Both the position numbers and the translations under genes were made by a program. Positions 33,680 to 42,646 of a DNA stretch of 64,000 nt are shown in pieces. The notes beneath the pieces were generated by a model. The model worked only from the letters and a program-made list of their open reading frames with translations. It had not been told where the DNA came from and did no database searches. Location of the stretch: contig KL662191.1 of NCBI GenBank assembly GCA_000733415.1, positions 4,064,308-4,128,307 of the forward strand. The letters are read 5' to 3'. Numbering within the stretch: the stretch's first letter is position 1; each line of letters starts with the position of its first letter. Source of the stretch: [Leptolyngbya] sp. JSC-1. Lineage in GTDB: Bacteria > Cyanobacteriota > Cyanobacteriia > Elainellales > Elainellaceae.

Positions 33680-34852
33680 CTAATGGGACAGAAATACGCA
33701 ATTTTCCGTGGTCCAGCTCAAGGTGACAAGCTGACCTTCCTGAACGGGATTAGCAATCCAGTCATGGCTCCGCACTTTGTAGGTGAGTTCTGCTCCAGTT
33801 GCTTCCACCATCAGCGAAACGCGAGTCACATAGCCTGTGAACTCAATGGCTACTACACGAGCCGTCAGCTGATTGGGGAGGGTTGGGTCCGTTGGCGGGT
33901 AGGGGGTCATGGTCATGCTGTCACTGCGGACGCAGCAGGCTGCCGTCATGCCCAGATCGGCGGCTTGACCGCGACATAGAAACGAGCCAATGCCATCGAC
34001 ATCGAGTCGAAGGATCGCGTACTGGTTGCCCTGAAGGACATCGCTGATCTTGCCAACGAAAATGTTGTTATCCCCAACGAAGCGGGCCACAAAGCGCGAG
34101 GCGGGCATCTGAAAGATCTGCTCTGGTGTACCAATCTGGTCAATGCGTCCGTGGTCCATCACCACGATCTGATCTGACAGGGCAAAGGCTTCGTCCTGCC
34201 CGTGTGTCACCTGAATGAAGGTCATGCCAAACTGCTTTTGCAACTTGCGCAACTCACTGCGGGTTCTGACGCGCAGGTTTTCGTCTAACGCACTCAGGGG
34301 TTCATCGAGCAGCAGCACCTGAGGCCGCGTCACAAGCGCTCTGGCTAGGGCAGCTCGCTGTTGTTGGCCGCCACTGAGTTTGGCGGGCTTGCGTTGGGCA
34401 AATTTGGTCAAGCCGACAATTTCTAGGATTTCGTCTACCCGCTGGATTCGTTCCGCCTTGGGCAGATTGCGCATTTTTAGCCCAAACTCGACATTTTCCC
34501 AAACGGTTTTGTGGGGAAACAGAGCGTAATTCTGAAACATCATTGCCGTATTGCGCTGGGTGGGTGGCAGGTCATTCACCCGCCGGTCGCCAATCAGCAA
34601 TTCGCCGCTGGTAATGTCTTCGTGGCCTGCAATCATGCGGAGCGTGGTGGTTTTACCGCAGCCGCTTGGCCCCAGCAAACAGGTGTAGGAGCCTGCCGGA
34701 ATGTCCAGGCTAATATTTTCAACTGCGGTAAACGAACCATACTTTTTAGTCACGGCTCGTAAGGTAACACCAACAGCCTGAGACGCGAGTTCCTGCTGAA
34801 GCTTAGCCGTTGCGGTAGGTTGTGCCTCAGATGCAGACACCGATGAGTTCAT
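33680..34852 (-). CDS. ABC transporter ATPase, PotA-like
   Basis: This 390-residue ATPase has Walker A GPSGCGKTTT, Q-loop MMFQNYALFPH, signature LSGGQQQRAAL, Walker B VLLLDEPLSALD and a switch histidine in QVTHGQDEA. The last 120 residues form the TOBE-type regulatory domain of the PotA/MalK branch. It is the first gene of the importer operon. The gap to the binding-protein gene is 234 bp, which could hold a second promoter. ATG 34852 was preferred over TTG 34861. Confidence 0.93.
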   Translation of the reverse strand: MNSSVSASEAQPTATAKLQQELASQAVGVTLRAVTKKYGSFTAVENISLDIPAGSYTCLLGPSGCGKTTTLRMIAGHEDITSGELLIGDRRVNDLPPTQRNTAMMFQNYALFPHKTVWENVEFGLKMRNLPKAERIQRVDEILEIVGLTKFAQRKPAKLSGGQQQRAALARALVTRPQVLLLDEPLSALDENLRVRTRSELRKLQKQFGMTFIQVTHGQDEAFALSDQIVVMDHGRIDQIGTPEQIFQMPASRFVARFVGDNNIFVGKISDVLQGNQYAILRLDVDGIGSFLCRGQAADLGMTAACCVRSDSMTMTPYPPTDPTLPNQLTARVVAIEFTGYVTRVSLMVEATGAELTYKVRSHDWIANPVQEGQLVTLSWTTENCVFLSH

Positions 34853-34956
34853 AATCCACAATCAAACGTTAGAACAGGGTAGATGGAAAGGGGATGGGTG
34901 GAAACATGAGCGCAAATTACACTATTTCAATACTCGAAATTGTCAACGTAGACACA

Positions 34957-35016
34957 TCAATGCTCTGCTCAATGCTCTGCTCAATGCTCTGCTCAATGCT
35001 CTGCTCAATGCTCTGC
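34957..35016 (+). repeat. 12-bp tandem repeat, five copies of TCAATGCTCTGC
   Basis: Five perfect 12-bp units occupy the upstream region of the importer operon, about 105 bp before the ATPase start. The unit length is close to one helical turn plus one base. The rest of this 463-bp gap (34853-35315) shows no gene. Confidence 0.95.
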
Positions 35017-35315
35017 GAACTATCAGCAAGCTAGATCAGCAACTGGGGCTGAAGCATCAGGACGGCACGCTGTAAAGGATCTGAAAAGCGCTTCACTGCT
35101 GGTAGCCAAACTGGCTCGATTTCCCTAGCTCCGTCTCGATCAGGACTTCAGGCAGTTTTGGTGTGTATACCTATGCTCCACAAACGGTTCCCCTTGCCGG
35201 GAGAAGGATGGGGGATCAAACGAATGAACTCAATTGTATGGCTAATCTCTCGCCTCCTCTAGCAGGCGCGATAAGACGTAAATTTTCTCAATATTCTTAA
35301 CTTAAGCGGGTTGTC

Positions 35316-36563
35316 TTAGCAGGCGTAGGCTGCATCGAGCTGGAGCAAGGTGTGCAGCAGCACATTCGCCCCTTGGGTGCACTGTTCCGGTGAGGTGTAT
35401 TCAGCACTGGAGTGGCTCAACCCTTCCTGGCTGGGCACAAAAATCATACCCATATCGGTAATCCGACCAATTTCTAGCGAATCGTGACCGGCACGGCTCG
35501 GCATGTAGCGGTGGCTAAGCTTCAGCTCTTGGGCGACGAATTCGATCGTTTTTTGCACTAAGGGAGCAGCGGGCGTCGGTTGCACGCAGAGCACCGGAGT
35601 CACATCAATTTCCGTACTAGTGTCCGCAGCAATCTGGTTCAGCTCGCGCAGCAATCGCGACATCATTGTATCGAGGCAGTCTTGTGACAAATCGCGCATG
35701 TCTACCGACAGCTCTACCTGACCCGGCACGATATTCACGGCATTGGGCGCTACAGTCAGATAACCCACGGTGGCAACCGGCTGGCTGGGCATGCTGAGGG
35801 CAATTTGCTTGACGGCCAAAATCACCTGAGCAGCAGCTACCAACGCATCCTGGCGCATATCCATCGGAGTCGTGCCGGCATGGTTGGCCTGGCCCTTGAT
35901 CGTAATCATCTGCCGCAGCATTCCCACCACACCCTGAACCACGCCAATTTCTGTCTGGGTGCGCTCTAGAACTGCTCCCTGCTCCACATGCAGCTCCACA
36001 AAGGCAGCCATATCGTCACGGCTGCGATGGGCCGAAGGAATCTCATCCCAATTGCCGCCAATTGCTTCTAAACAGGATTCGATTGGCTGACCGACCTTAG
36101 GCTGGTAGCGTTCGGGCGCGTTCAGCACCACCGTGCCCGCCATCGCCTGACTGCCAATCATTGAACTTTCTTCGTCGGTAAAGACAATTACTTCCAGCGG
36201 ATGCTTCAAGCGGACGTCGTTTTCCCGCAGGGTGCGCACCACTTCAATTCCAGCCAGCACACCCAACACGCCGTCATAACACCCCCCCGACGGCACCGTA
36301 TCGATATGGGACCCCGTAGCCAGCGCTGGGGCATCCTCGACGCTGCCCGCATAGCGACCAATAATGTTGCCAGCAGCGTCGGTACGAACGCTCATCCCAG
36401 CTTCGATCATCCATTGCTGCACCAGATAGCGAGCTTGCAGGTCTTCTGCGGAAAACGCCAGCCGACAAATATCTCCATTGGGCAACTGACCAACACGGGC
36501 CAAGCGGTTGATACTGGCATTGAGGCGACTGTGGTTGACCGAGAGAACCGAAAGAACTTGCAT
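35316..36563 (-). CDS. M20-family amidohydrolase (allantoate/N-carbamoyl amino acid type)
   Basis: This 415-residue zinc-dependent hydrolase belongs to the allantoate amidohydrolase / N-carbamoyl-L-amino acid hydrolase / ureidoglycolate group. Metal-ligand motifs are TGSHIDTVPSGGCYDGVLGV, VFTDEESSMIGS, ELHVEQG and SRAGHDS. The dimerisation-domain motif GQANHAGTTPMDMRQDAL is complete. It should release ammonia or a carbamoyl group from ureide-type substrates, but the exact substrate cannot be chosen from sequence. ATG 36563 has a perfect ribosome site (aaaggagg, 7 nt spacing). It lies upstream of the PotABCD-like operon on the same strand, so the importer may feed it. Confidence 0.92.
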   Translation of the reverse strand: MQVLSVLSVNHSRLNASINRLARVGQLPNGDICRLAFSAEDLQARYLVQQWMIEAGMSVRTDAAGNIIGRYAGSVEDAPALATGSHIDTVPSGGCYDGVLGVLAGIEVVRTLRENDVRLKHPLEVIVFTDEESSMIGSQAMAGTVVLNAPERYQPKVGQPIESCLEAIGGNWDEIPSAHRSRDDMAAFVELHVEQGAVLERTQTEIGVVQGVVGMLRQMITIKGQANHAGTTPMDMRQDALVAAAQVILAVKQIALSMPSQPVATVGYLTVAPNAVNIVPGQVELSVDMRDLSQDCLDTMMSRLLRELNQIAADTSTEIDVTPVLCVQPTPAAPLVQKTIEFVAQELKLSHRYMPSRAGHDSLEIGRITDMGMIFVPSQEGLSHSSAEYTSPEQCTQGANVLLHTLLQLDAAYAC

Positions 36564-36949
36564 GAACACTCCTCCTTTGAGTTGATGCGAGATTAGATTG
36601 ATGCGAGTAAGCCTGAGAGAGGTTGGGCAGTGAGTAAATTACTAGATTTGAGAACCGGATGAACTGGCTAGGGCTGAAGCGACTTCTGAAGAGTTTTGAA
36701 AAATGCATGCCTGAATACGCCATCGGGGGTCAGCTCAATGCTCTAGTGGATGGGAGGACTATGTTCATCCAGGTATTGGCCCCAGTTAGGGCGGACAAAC
36801 TGTCCAATCCACGAGAAATCAATTGTTTTGAGCAAGCTGCACATGGCGTAATTGGCGTAGAGCGTAAAAAAGAATTTTTCTATCTTGCAAAGTTTGCGAA
36901 TTAAGTCTGCAAACTGATTGCTTTAAAGCAGTAAAGGCGTTTTTAATTC

Positions 36950-37006
36950 TTGTATGCCGTAGACTGTATACAAAAATTCCCGAGAATGCAGTGTAGCGCT
37001 ATACAA
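36950..37006. promoter_or_regulatory. paired TATACAA sites, candidate operator region
   Basis: TTGTATGC (36950-36957) and GTATACAA (36966-36973) form a near-perfect inverted repeat with an 8-bp spacer. A second TATACAA lies at 37000-37006, exactly 33 bp (about three turns) later, within TGTAGCGCTATACA. A 12-bp palindrome, TGCTTTAAAGCA, precedes them at 36919-36930. The region lies between the divergent amidohydrolase and allophanate-hydrolase-related genes. Apart from these motifs, the 748-bp spacer (36564-37311) shows no convincing gene. Confidence 0.35.
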
Positions 37007-37311
37007 TCCTTCACGTCCTCCTCCGATAGGGTATGCCTTGAAAATCGCTAACCGATAGCCTCAAGCAGAAGTCGAACCGGCAATCGCAACGAAATTCAGC
37101 GCCGATGTATCCAATATATTAACAATTACTCAGTTTTCTCCATATTTCTTTACTTTTCTTCGTTGAAATCGGAGTCACTTTACCCTTTCGTATTCCTCTG
37201 GGGTTGGCTGATTGTGGGGGTGGATTGCCCTGTGCTACTCTGTGCCGGTATGCTGCATACCGTTAGTTCAATCCAGTTATTCAGCTCAATCCAATTACTT
37301 TAGTGATGCTT

Positions 37312-37719
37312 ATGACGCAAACCAGTGGAACCAGACAGGTGTTTATTTGCGGTTCAGCCCTGCGCGGCCAGCCGGATCACCAGAATCTTCAGTCTGCTAA
37401 GTTCATTAAAGAAACCAAAACCCAACCCCTCTACCGGCTCCATGCGGCTGAAAACGGTTGGCATCCAGCAATCTACCAGGTCGGAGCAGACGGCATTTCC
37501 ATTCCAGGAGAAATTTATGAAATGACGGTTGATCAGTTCGAGTATCTAGCCGCCAATGAACCTCCCCACATGTATCCCACCGAAGTTCTGCTCGAAGATG
37601 GCGACACCGCTACGGCTTTCTTCTATCCGCAGGAATTAGTCGAAAAGTACAACTGGCCGGATATTTCCAGCTATGGCGGTTGGGCAGCCTACAAGCGGGC
37701 AACCGCAGCCGTCGGATAA
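37312..37719 (+). CDS. allophanate hydrolase-related protein (gamma-glutamylcyclotransferase-like fold)
   Basis: In this 135-residue protein, VFICGSALRGQPDHQNL and the later GISIPGEIYEMTVDQFEYLAANEPPHMYP are the pattern of the stand-alone C-terminal domain of allophanate hydrolase, which shares the gamma-glutamylcyclotransferase fold. In full-length allophanate hydrolases this domain acts on the N-carboxycarbamate product made by the amidase domain. No amidase domain is present here. ATG codons at 37306 and 37312 are both possible. The neighbouring ureide-type amidohydrolase and importer support a role in small organic nitrogen breakdown. Confidence 0.78.
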   Translation: MTQTSGTRQVFICGSALRGQPDHQNLQSAKFIKETKTQPLYRLHAAENGWHPAIYQVGADGISIPGEIYEMTVDQFEYLAANEPPHMYPTEVLLEDGDTATAFFYPQELVEKYNWPDISSYGGWAAYKRATAAVG

Positions 37720-37731
37720 GGGATCTAGAAC

Positions 37732-38229
37732 TCAGGCAGGATTTTGCCATCCGGCAATGATGACGCCGCGTCTGATGCCGTCCAGTTCGGCTATGGCGGG
37801 TAGGTGTCCCATTGGTTTGAAGCCAAAGCGATGAAATAGTTTGCGGCTGGCCTCGTTGTGATCAAAGTAGATGGCCAGGAAGGTGGTTACGCCTAAGCGA
37901 GGGGCAGCCTCCAGCATTTGGCTCACCAATAGCGAACCGTACCCTTTGCCCTGGTGCTCTGGCGCAATGTAGATACTGATCTCAGCGGTGGCATCGTAGG
38001 CGGGGCGGCCCCCATAGAACGAGGAGAGACCAATCCAGGCTACTATCTCTTCTGCAAGCGTCAGAACCCAGAGGGGACGGCGTTCTGGATTGTGGTTGAA
38101 AAACCAATCACGGCGGCTTTCTACTGTGATCGGAAACAAATCGGCGGTGGAGTTGCGGCTGGGAATGGCGGCATTGTAAATCGCCACAATCGCGGGTAGG
38201 TCAGCTTCAACGGCATCACGGATCTGCAT
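37732..38229 (-). CDS. GNAT N-acetyltransferase (phosphinothricin-type)
   Basis: This 165-residue enzyme has MQIRDAVEADLPAIVAIYNAAI at the N-terminus and the acetyl-CoA loop PEHQGKGYGSLLV, followed by FLAIYFDHNEASRKLFHRFGF. These are the features of the Pat/MnaT group, which acetylates small amines such as methionine sulfoximine or phosphinothricin analogues. The natural substrate is unknown. I chose ATG 38229 because the family starts at MxIRDA. ATG 38274 is possible and would overlap the divergent hydrolase gene by 2 bp. It converges with the allophanate-related gene, with a 12-bp gap. Confidence 0.88.
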   Translation of the reverse strand: MQIRDAVEADLPAIVAIYNAAIPSRNSTADLFPITVESRRDWFFNHNPERRPLWVLTLAEEIVAWIGLSSFYGGRPAYDATAEISIYIAPEHQGKGYGSLLVSQMLEAAPRLGVTTFLAIYFDHNEASRKLFHRFGFKPMGHLPAIAELDGIRRGVIIAGWQNPA

Positions 38230-38272
38230 AGCGTCTTTTCTCGAATCTCCATCTTTATAGTTGTAAGCGCTC

Positions 38273-40009
38273 ATGGTCTACCCGGTTGGTTCCAAACAAA
38301 CGCTTTCGATGCTAACCCGCGACGGCGTCAGGCTAGATGCAGATGTATATCGCCCCGACAGTGCAGACAGCTTCCCTGTCCTGTTGATGCGCCAGCCCTA
38401 TGGCCGAGCCATTGCCTCTACGGTAGTGTATGCCCACCCCAGCTGGTATGCGGCCCAGGGCTATATTGTGGTGATTCAGGACGTGCGGGGGCGCGGCTCC
38501 TCGACAGGCGAATTCGAGCTATTTGCCCACGAAATCACCGATGGCGAAGATGCGGTCAACTGGGCCGCCAACTTACCCCAAAGCAACGGTCAGGTAGGCA
38601 TGTATGGCTTTTCCTACCAGGGCATGACCCAGCTTTATGCTGCCGCAACTCGTCCCCCGGCTTTGAAAACTATCTGCCCCAGCATGATTGGCTATGACCT
38701 CTACCACGACTGGGCTTACGAAGGCGGTGCCTTCTGCTATCAGCTCAATTTGGGTTGGGCGATTCAGTTGGCTAGCGAAACGGCTCGTCGCCAAGCCAAC
38801 TCAGACGCCTACCGGACGCTCTATACCGCTGCTCGCAACTTGCCGATCACCGACCCAGTGGATTTGCATTCTGGTATCTTGAACCAACTCGCGCCCAACT
38901 CCCACTACCACGACTGGCTCGCCCACCCAGAACCAGACGCATACTGGCAAACCCTCTCGCCCTGCTCCTACATGGAGAACGTAGATTTACCAATGCTGCA
39001 TATCGGCGGCTGGTATGATACCCATCTGCGCGGCACTCTGCGCTTCTATAGGGACATGGCTGCTCGCAGTCGGTTTCCCCAGCATCTGATTGTGGGACCC
39101 TGGGCGCATCTCCCCTGGGGTCGCAAGGTCGGCAGTGTGGATTACGGCCCCGAAGCCAATTCCCCAATCGATCGGCTGCAACTTCGCTGGTTTGATCAGT
39201 TTCTCAAAGGCATTGATACCGGCCTGCTGGATCAGCCTCCTGTCTGCTTATTCGAGATGGGCAGTAACCGCTGGCGGCAGTTCGATCAGTTTCCCAGCCC
39301 TGCGCCTATCGCCTATCGTCTGGTTACAACCGGGCTGGCAGCGATGGATGAGCAGGAGGGGAGGTTGGAGCCGGTGAGGGATGGGGGAGATGGGGATTCA
39401 ACACAGTGCTTTGCAGCAAGCGACAAAACTCAAAACTCAAAACTCGGTTCGGCTGACTCACCGGAAGCCAAAACTCAAAACTTAAAACACTGCCTTCCCG
39501 ATACCTTGGTTCATGATCCGTGGCGTCCGGTGCCTTCGCTGGGAGGGCATGCTGGCTTTCCGGCTGGATCGTTTGAACGCAGTGCGATTGACTGCCGCTC
39601 AGATGTACTGACCTACACCACAGAACCATTAGCTGCGGATCTACACCTAGCAGGCGAGATTACGGTTGAACTGTACTGCACCGCCGATACCCCCAGTTTC
39701 GACCTCTGCGCCATTCTCTCCGAAGTCAAACCCAACGGCAGTGTCTACAACATCACCCAAGCCTACCAGCGCCTCACCTCCCCCACCCCCCACCAGCTAA
39801 CCCTCCAACCCACCTGCATCCGCATCCCTCAGGGCAGCGCAATTCGTCTCAGCATCAGCGCGGCTTGTTTTCCGGCCTATGGAGTGAATCCCGGTACAGG
39901 AGCTGCCGTGCATCAGGGATGTCTACTAGACGCTGGCGTGATCACGATTGCGATCTTCAGCGAATCGAATGGTTTGTCCTGTGTGTATCTACCCATACAG
40001 CAAAACTGA
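38273..40009 (+). CDS. CocE/NonD-family serine hydrolase (X-Pro peptidase S15 fold)
   Basis: This 578-residue protein has an alpha/beta-hydrolase core with nucleophile S114 in YGFSYQG. The region around DVRGRGSSTGEF is typical of CocE/X-Pro dipeptidyl-peptidase proteins, and a jelly-roll C-terminal domain (about 420-570) completes the fold. Members hydrolyse esters or acylated peptides, and no substrate is indicated here. Residues about 363-405 are a polar, low-complexity insertion encoded by a repeat-like stretch containing caaaactcaaaactcaaaac. It sits at the junction between hydrolase and jelly-roll domains, so it may be tolerated. ATG 38273 is nearly back to back with the GNAT gene. Confidence 0.9.
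   Translation: MVYPVGSKQTLSMLTRDGVRLDADVYRPDSADSFPVLLMRQPYGRAIASTVVYAHPSWYAAQGYIVVIQDVRGRGSSTGEFELFAHEITDGEDAVNWAANLPQSNGQVGMYGFSYQGMTQLYAAATRPPALKTICPSMIGYDLYHDWAYEGGAFCYQLNLGWAIQLASETARRQANSDAYRTLYTAARNLPITDPVDLHSGILNQLAPNSHYHDWLAHPEPDAYWQTLSPCSYMENVDLPMLHIGGWYDTHLRGTLRFYRDMAARSRFPQHLIVGPWAHLPWGRKVGSVDYGPEANSPIDRLQLRWFDQFLKGIDTGLLDQPPVCLFEMGSNRWRQFDQFPSPAPIAYRLVTTGLAAMDEQEGRLEPVRDGGDGDSTQCFAASDKTQNSKLGSADSPEAKTQNLKHCLPDTLVHDPWRPVPSLGGHAGFPAGSFERSAIDCRSDVLTYTTEPLAADLHLAGEITVELYCTADTPSFDLCAILSEVKPNGSVYNITQAYQRLTSPTPHQLTLQPTCIRIPQGSAIRLSISAACFPAYGVNPGTGAAVHQGCLLDAGVITIAIFSESNGLSCVYLPIQQN
39411..39490 (+). repeat. repeat-like insertion within the CocE-family gene
   Basis: About 80 bp here contain aaaactcaaaactcaaaactc and, 35 bp later, aaaactcaaaacttaaaac. 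Such A/C-rich runs usually occur between cyanobacterial genes. Here they are in frame and encode a TQNSKL...KTQNLKH segment with no family counterpart. Confidence 0.55.
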
Positions 40010-40013
40010 AGCG

Positions 40014-42110
40014 TTAGATACTAACGAAGTCAGCCGCGGTCAAAGCATCGGCTGTCACTCCCGTCAGTTCGGCTAGCGTTACTCGGCCATATTGGATCTG
40101 CGTCACTTCTCCGGCTTGACGGATCGAAAGCTGATTGAACTTGAGGGTACCTACCAAACCCAGTTTGTCTACCCCAACTGCAAAATCCAGAATTTTATCG
40201 CTGCCTTCGTTATAAACCAGCGCAAACGTGTCTTGGCCTGCTCCTCCGGTTAACTGATCGCTGCCTGCACCGCCCCAAAGCAAATCGTCTCCCTCGCCGC
40301 CAAATACCCGATCGGCTCCAGCTTCTCCGTAGAGTTGGTCATTTGCGCCGCCGCCGGTTAGCTGATCATTGCCCACCCCTCCGTAAACCCGATCATCGCC
40401 TTCCCCAGCTGACACTGTGTCGTTGCCTGGTCCCGCCAAAATTAGATCGGTTCCAGCCAGGGTTTGAATTCGGTCGTCGCCGCCCTGCCCTAGAGCCACA
40501 AAGTTGAACAGAGCTGTTGGAGTCAGGGCATCGTTGGCTTCGGTGCCGCGCAGCACGTTAGCATTTTCGGGTGGTAGCAGCACATCTAGAAAAATAGCCG
40601 CTGGGACTCCATAGTTACCATCTTCGTCTAGCCCTTCGACAAAAATCGTGTGGCGGCCGGGAGCAAGGTTGCTTGTATTTACAGCGGCCTCCAACGTCTC
40701 AACTGGGCTGTCAAGATCTCCGCTTTTGGGCAGCATGTCGAACAACAGCGCTTCTGGCACCCAAGCAGGGGCATTGATGCTGTAACGGGCACCGGCAACA
40801 ATTGGAAGTGGCAAATCGGCAGAGCGACTGGAATCAATCGTTGCAGAGAGGTTGACCGAATTAGTGATTCCCACAATGGCCTGCCCCGAAGCTAAGCTGA
40901 GTGAGCGCACATCCGGCCCCAGCGGCAGCTCATAGGGACTGGTGGCAGCTTTGACAGCATAGGCTAGGGCAGGCAACAGTTTGGGAACAATTTCCGATTC
41001 AAAAACAGCGCTGGTTTCAAAGGCTTTAGTGCCTGCCGAGATCGTGTAGCTGGCGGCTCCCAGAATTTGATAGACCCAATCAATTGCAGTTCCAGATGCA
41101 ACCTCTTGGCTGCTGCCTTGGCGCACCTCGTAGGCACTCGGAGTTGGGTTTGTGCTAGTTCCATTCGAGTTGGAGCCAGCTGTAAAGGAGCTGAGTTTTA
41201 ATCCCAGGTTACGCAGTTCCTCTTGATCAGCAGCTGGAGCAGATTTCCAGTTATAGGGATAGAGAATTTGATTGCCGCTGCCCTGGAGGTTGATGAAAAC
41301 ACCGGGTTGATCGTCGCTCTCGTCCCCACTAAAACTCTTAAACAGGTAATTGCGCAGAGCTAGCGATTCGGGTTCCGAGAAAGCCGCACTGCCTTGGTAA
41401 ACGGGCGAGGCTGGATCGAGACTGGCTCCATTTGCTACCTTGCCCCACTGGAGATTAAAGTTGCGGTCGAGATTGACGCCATAGTTGGGAAAAGGAGCGG
41501 GCGATTGCCCATCCGGTACCGTGGGGTTGGCATTCTTTTGCCAGGGGTTACCGGCCTCGGCCAGCTTACGTCCATCCGGGTTAACGATCGGCACGATGCG
41601 GATATCAAAATAATCGAGCAGCCAGGTGGCTTCTGGCGCAACGCCATAGCTAGCCACTAGAAATTCAGCGAACCGGGTAGCCAATTCTGTGGTGACATAG
41701 TCTTGCCCGTGAATCGCGGCCTGAAGCAAAAATACGGGTTTGGGTTGGTCTGCCGCCGGTTGGCCCAACTGCAAGGCGAAAATATCATAGCCAGGCGCTT
41801 CGTTGTTGCTGACCTTGTTGTAGCTATCACCAATATCAACCCAAGTCGCCAAAGCCGGATTGTCAGCAGCGAGCTGGGCCAAGCTAGCATAGGTGGCTTC
41901 AACGGTGCGGTAGCTATCAAACTTGGCAATAGTGGAACCGGCGATAGTGGAACCGGTTTCGCTTGAACTCGCTAGAGTCGGTTGATCACTAGAAACGGGC
42001 AATGGGCTAGCTGGACTAGCCGGGTTACTAGAATCAGAGGGTAGATCAGAGGATAAATCAGACCGTGAATCAAACAGTACATTAGACGATAAATTAGACA
42101 AGTCAGACAT
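40014..42110 (-). CDS. M14 carboxypeptidase-like protein with RTX repeats; active-site residues replaced
   Basis: In this 698-residue protein, residues about 60-390 follow the zinc carboxypeptidase (M14) fold, with recognisable AAIHGQDYVTTELATRF, IVPIVNPDGR, GVNLDRNFNLQWG and AFSEPESLALRNY. The key residues are altered. The HxxE zinc motif is H134-G-Q-D137, the second zinc histidine is Q276 (INLQGSG), and the catalytic glutamate position reads S358 (SYTISAG). Residues about 575-660 are calcium-binding RTX nonapeptides (GGxGxDxLxGGxGxD), and the tail resembles a type I secretion signal. ATG 42110 gives a protein without a signal peptide, as expected for RTX export. It is probably a secreted binding protein and not a peptidase. 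Confidence 0.85.
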   Translation of the reverse strand: MSDLSNLSSNVLFDSRSDLSSDLPSDSSNPASPASPLPVSSDQPTLASSSETGSTIAGSTIAKFDSYRTVEATYASLAQLAADNPALATWVDIGDSYNKVSNNEAPGYDIFALQLGQPAADQPKPVFLLQAAIHGQDYVTTELATRFAEFLVASYGVAPEATWLLDYFDIRIVPIVNPDGRKLAEAGNPWQKNANPTVPDGQSPAPFPNYGVNLDRNFNLQWGKVANGASLDPASPVYQGSAAFSEPESLALRNYLFKSFSGDESDDQPGVFINLQGSGNQILYPYNWKSAPAADQEELRNLGLKLSSFTAGSNSNGTSTNPTPSAYEVRQGSSQEVASGTAIDWVYQILGAASYTISAGTKAFETSAVFESEIVPKLLPALAYAVKAATSPYELPLGPDVRSLSLASGQAIVGITNSVNLSATIDSSRSADLPLPIVAGARYSINAPAWVPEALLFDMLPKSGDLDSPVETLEAAVNTSNLAPGRHTIFVEGLDEDGNYGVPAAIFLDVLLPPENANVLRGTEANDALTPTALFNFVALGQGGDDRIQTLAGTDLILAGPGNDTVSAGEGDDRVYGGVGNDQLTGGGANDQLYGEAGADRVFGGEGDDLLWGGAGSDQLTGGAGQDTFALVYNEGSDKILDFAVGVDKLGLVGTLKFNQLSIRQAGEVTQIQYGRVTLAELTGVTADALTAADFVSI

Positions 42111-42232
42111 AGTTACTATCAACAGGGGTAGGAGAAAGTAGACCCAGAGAACCGAAAAGGATCTAAGCCTAAAGCAAGCCCAAATCAAGCCGAATTAAGC
42201 CCCAGAACTTCCAGTGAGCAATTTGGCTAAAC

Positions 42233-42300
42233 GATTTGGACTCAATGATTTGAGTTCGATGATCGGGACTCAATGATTTGGACCGAATGATTTGGACTAA
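42233..42300 (+). repeat. degenerate 14-bp tandem repeat, five units
   Basis: Units close to gatttggactcaat start at 42233, 42247, 42261, 42275 and 42289, with a few substitutions each. They lie upstream of the RTX protein gene. Confidence 0.8.
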
Positions 42301-42496
42301 GAGGCCAAACCATTCGAGCTGATGGCAGGTCCACTCAAAGAACCAGAATTTAAACAGCAATTAAAGCAACAGAGTCTCAATAGGAAACAGCAGCAAAGCA
42401 ACGAATGCATCCCCTAACCTCAGTAAAATGCGTCATCTGCTAGTTATTTGTCAAGATTTTATTAAATTTGACCCGCCCAGTTTGGATCGGGTCGCA

Positions 42497-42588
42497 TTGG
42501 CCGGATCCATTGGCCAAATCCATTGATCGGATCCATTGATTCGGATCCATTGGCCAGAGCAATTGGCCAGAGCAATTGGCCGGATCCA
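42497..42588 (+). repeat. degenerate 13-bp tandem repeat, seven units
   Basis: Seven units with the consensus ttggccggatcca start at 42497, 42510, 42523, 42536, 42550, 42563 and 42576. The fourth has one extra base. The array ends 58 bp before the response regulator start, so it lies within its likely promoter region. Confidence 0.85.
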
Positions 42589-42646
42589 ACAGATGCATGA
42601 CCCTCGTATGTCACTATAGACTTGGATTTCTGAAAGCAGACAAGTC

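Noticed and set aside
36659..36904. 81-codon plus-strand frame in the spacer beside the amidohydrolase gene
   Set aside because: No ribosome site, no recognisable motif and an AT-rich end. It may be an eroded fragment but cannot be supported as a gene.
36958..36971. GTA...TAC pattern resembling an NtcA nitrogen-control site
   Set aside because: The spacing is seven bases instead of the required eight, so it does not meet the consensus. The surrounding inverted repeat is reported instead.
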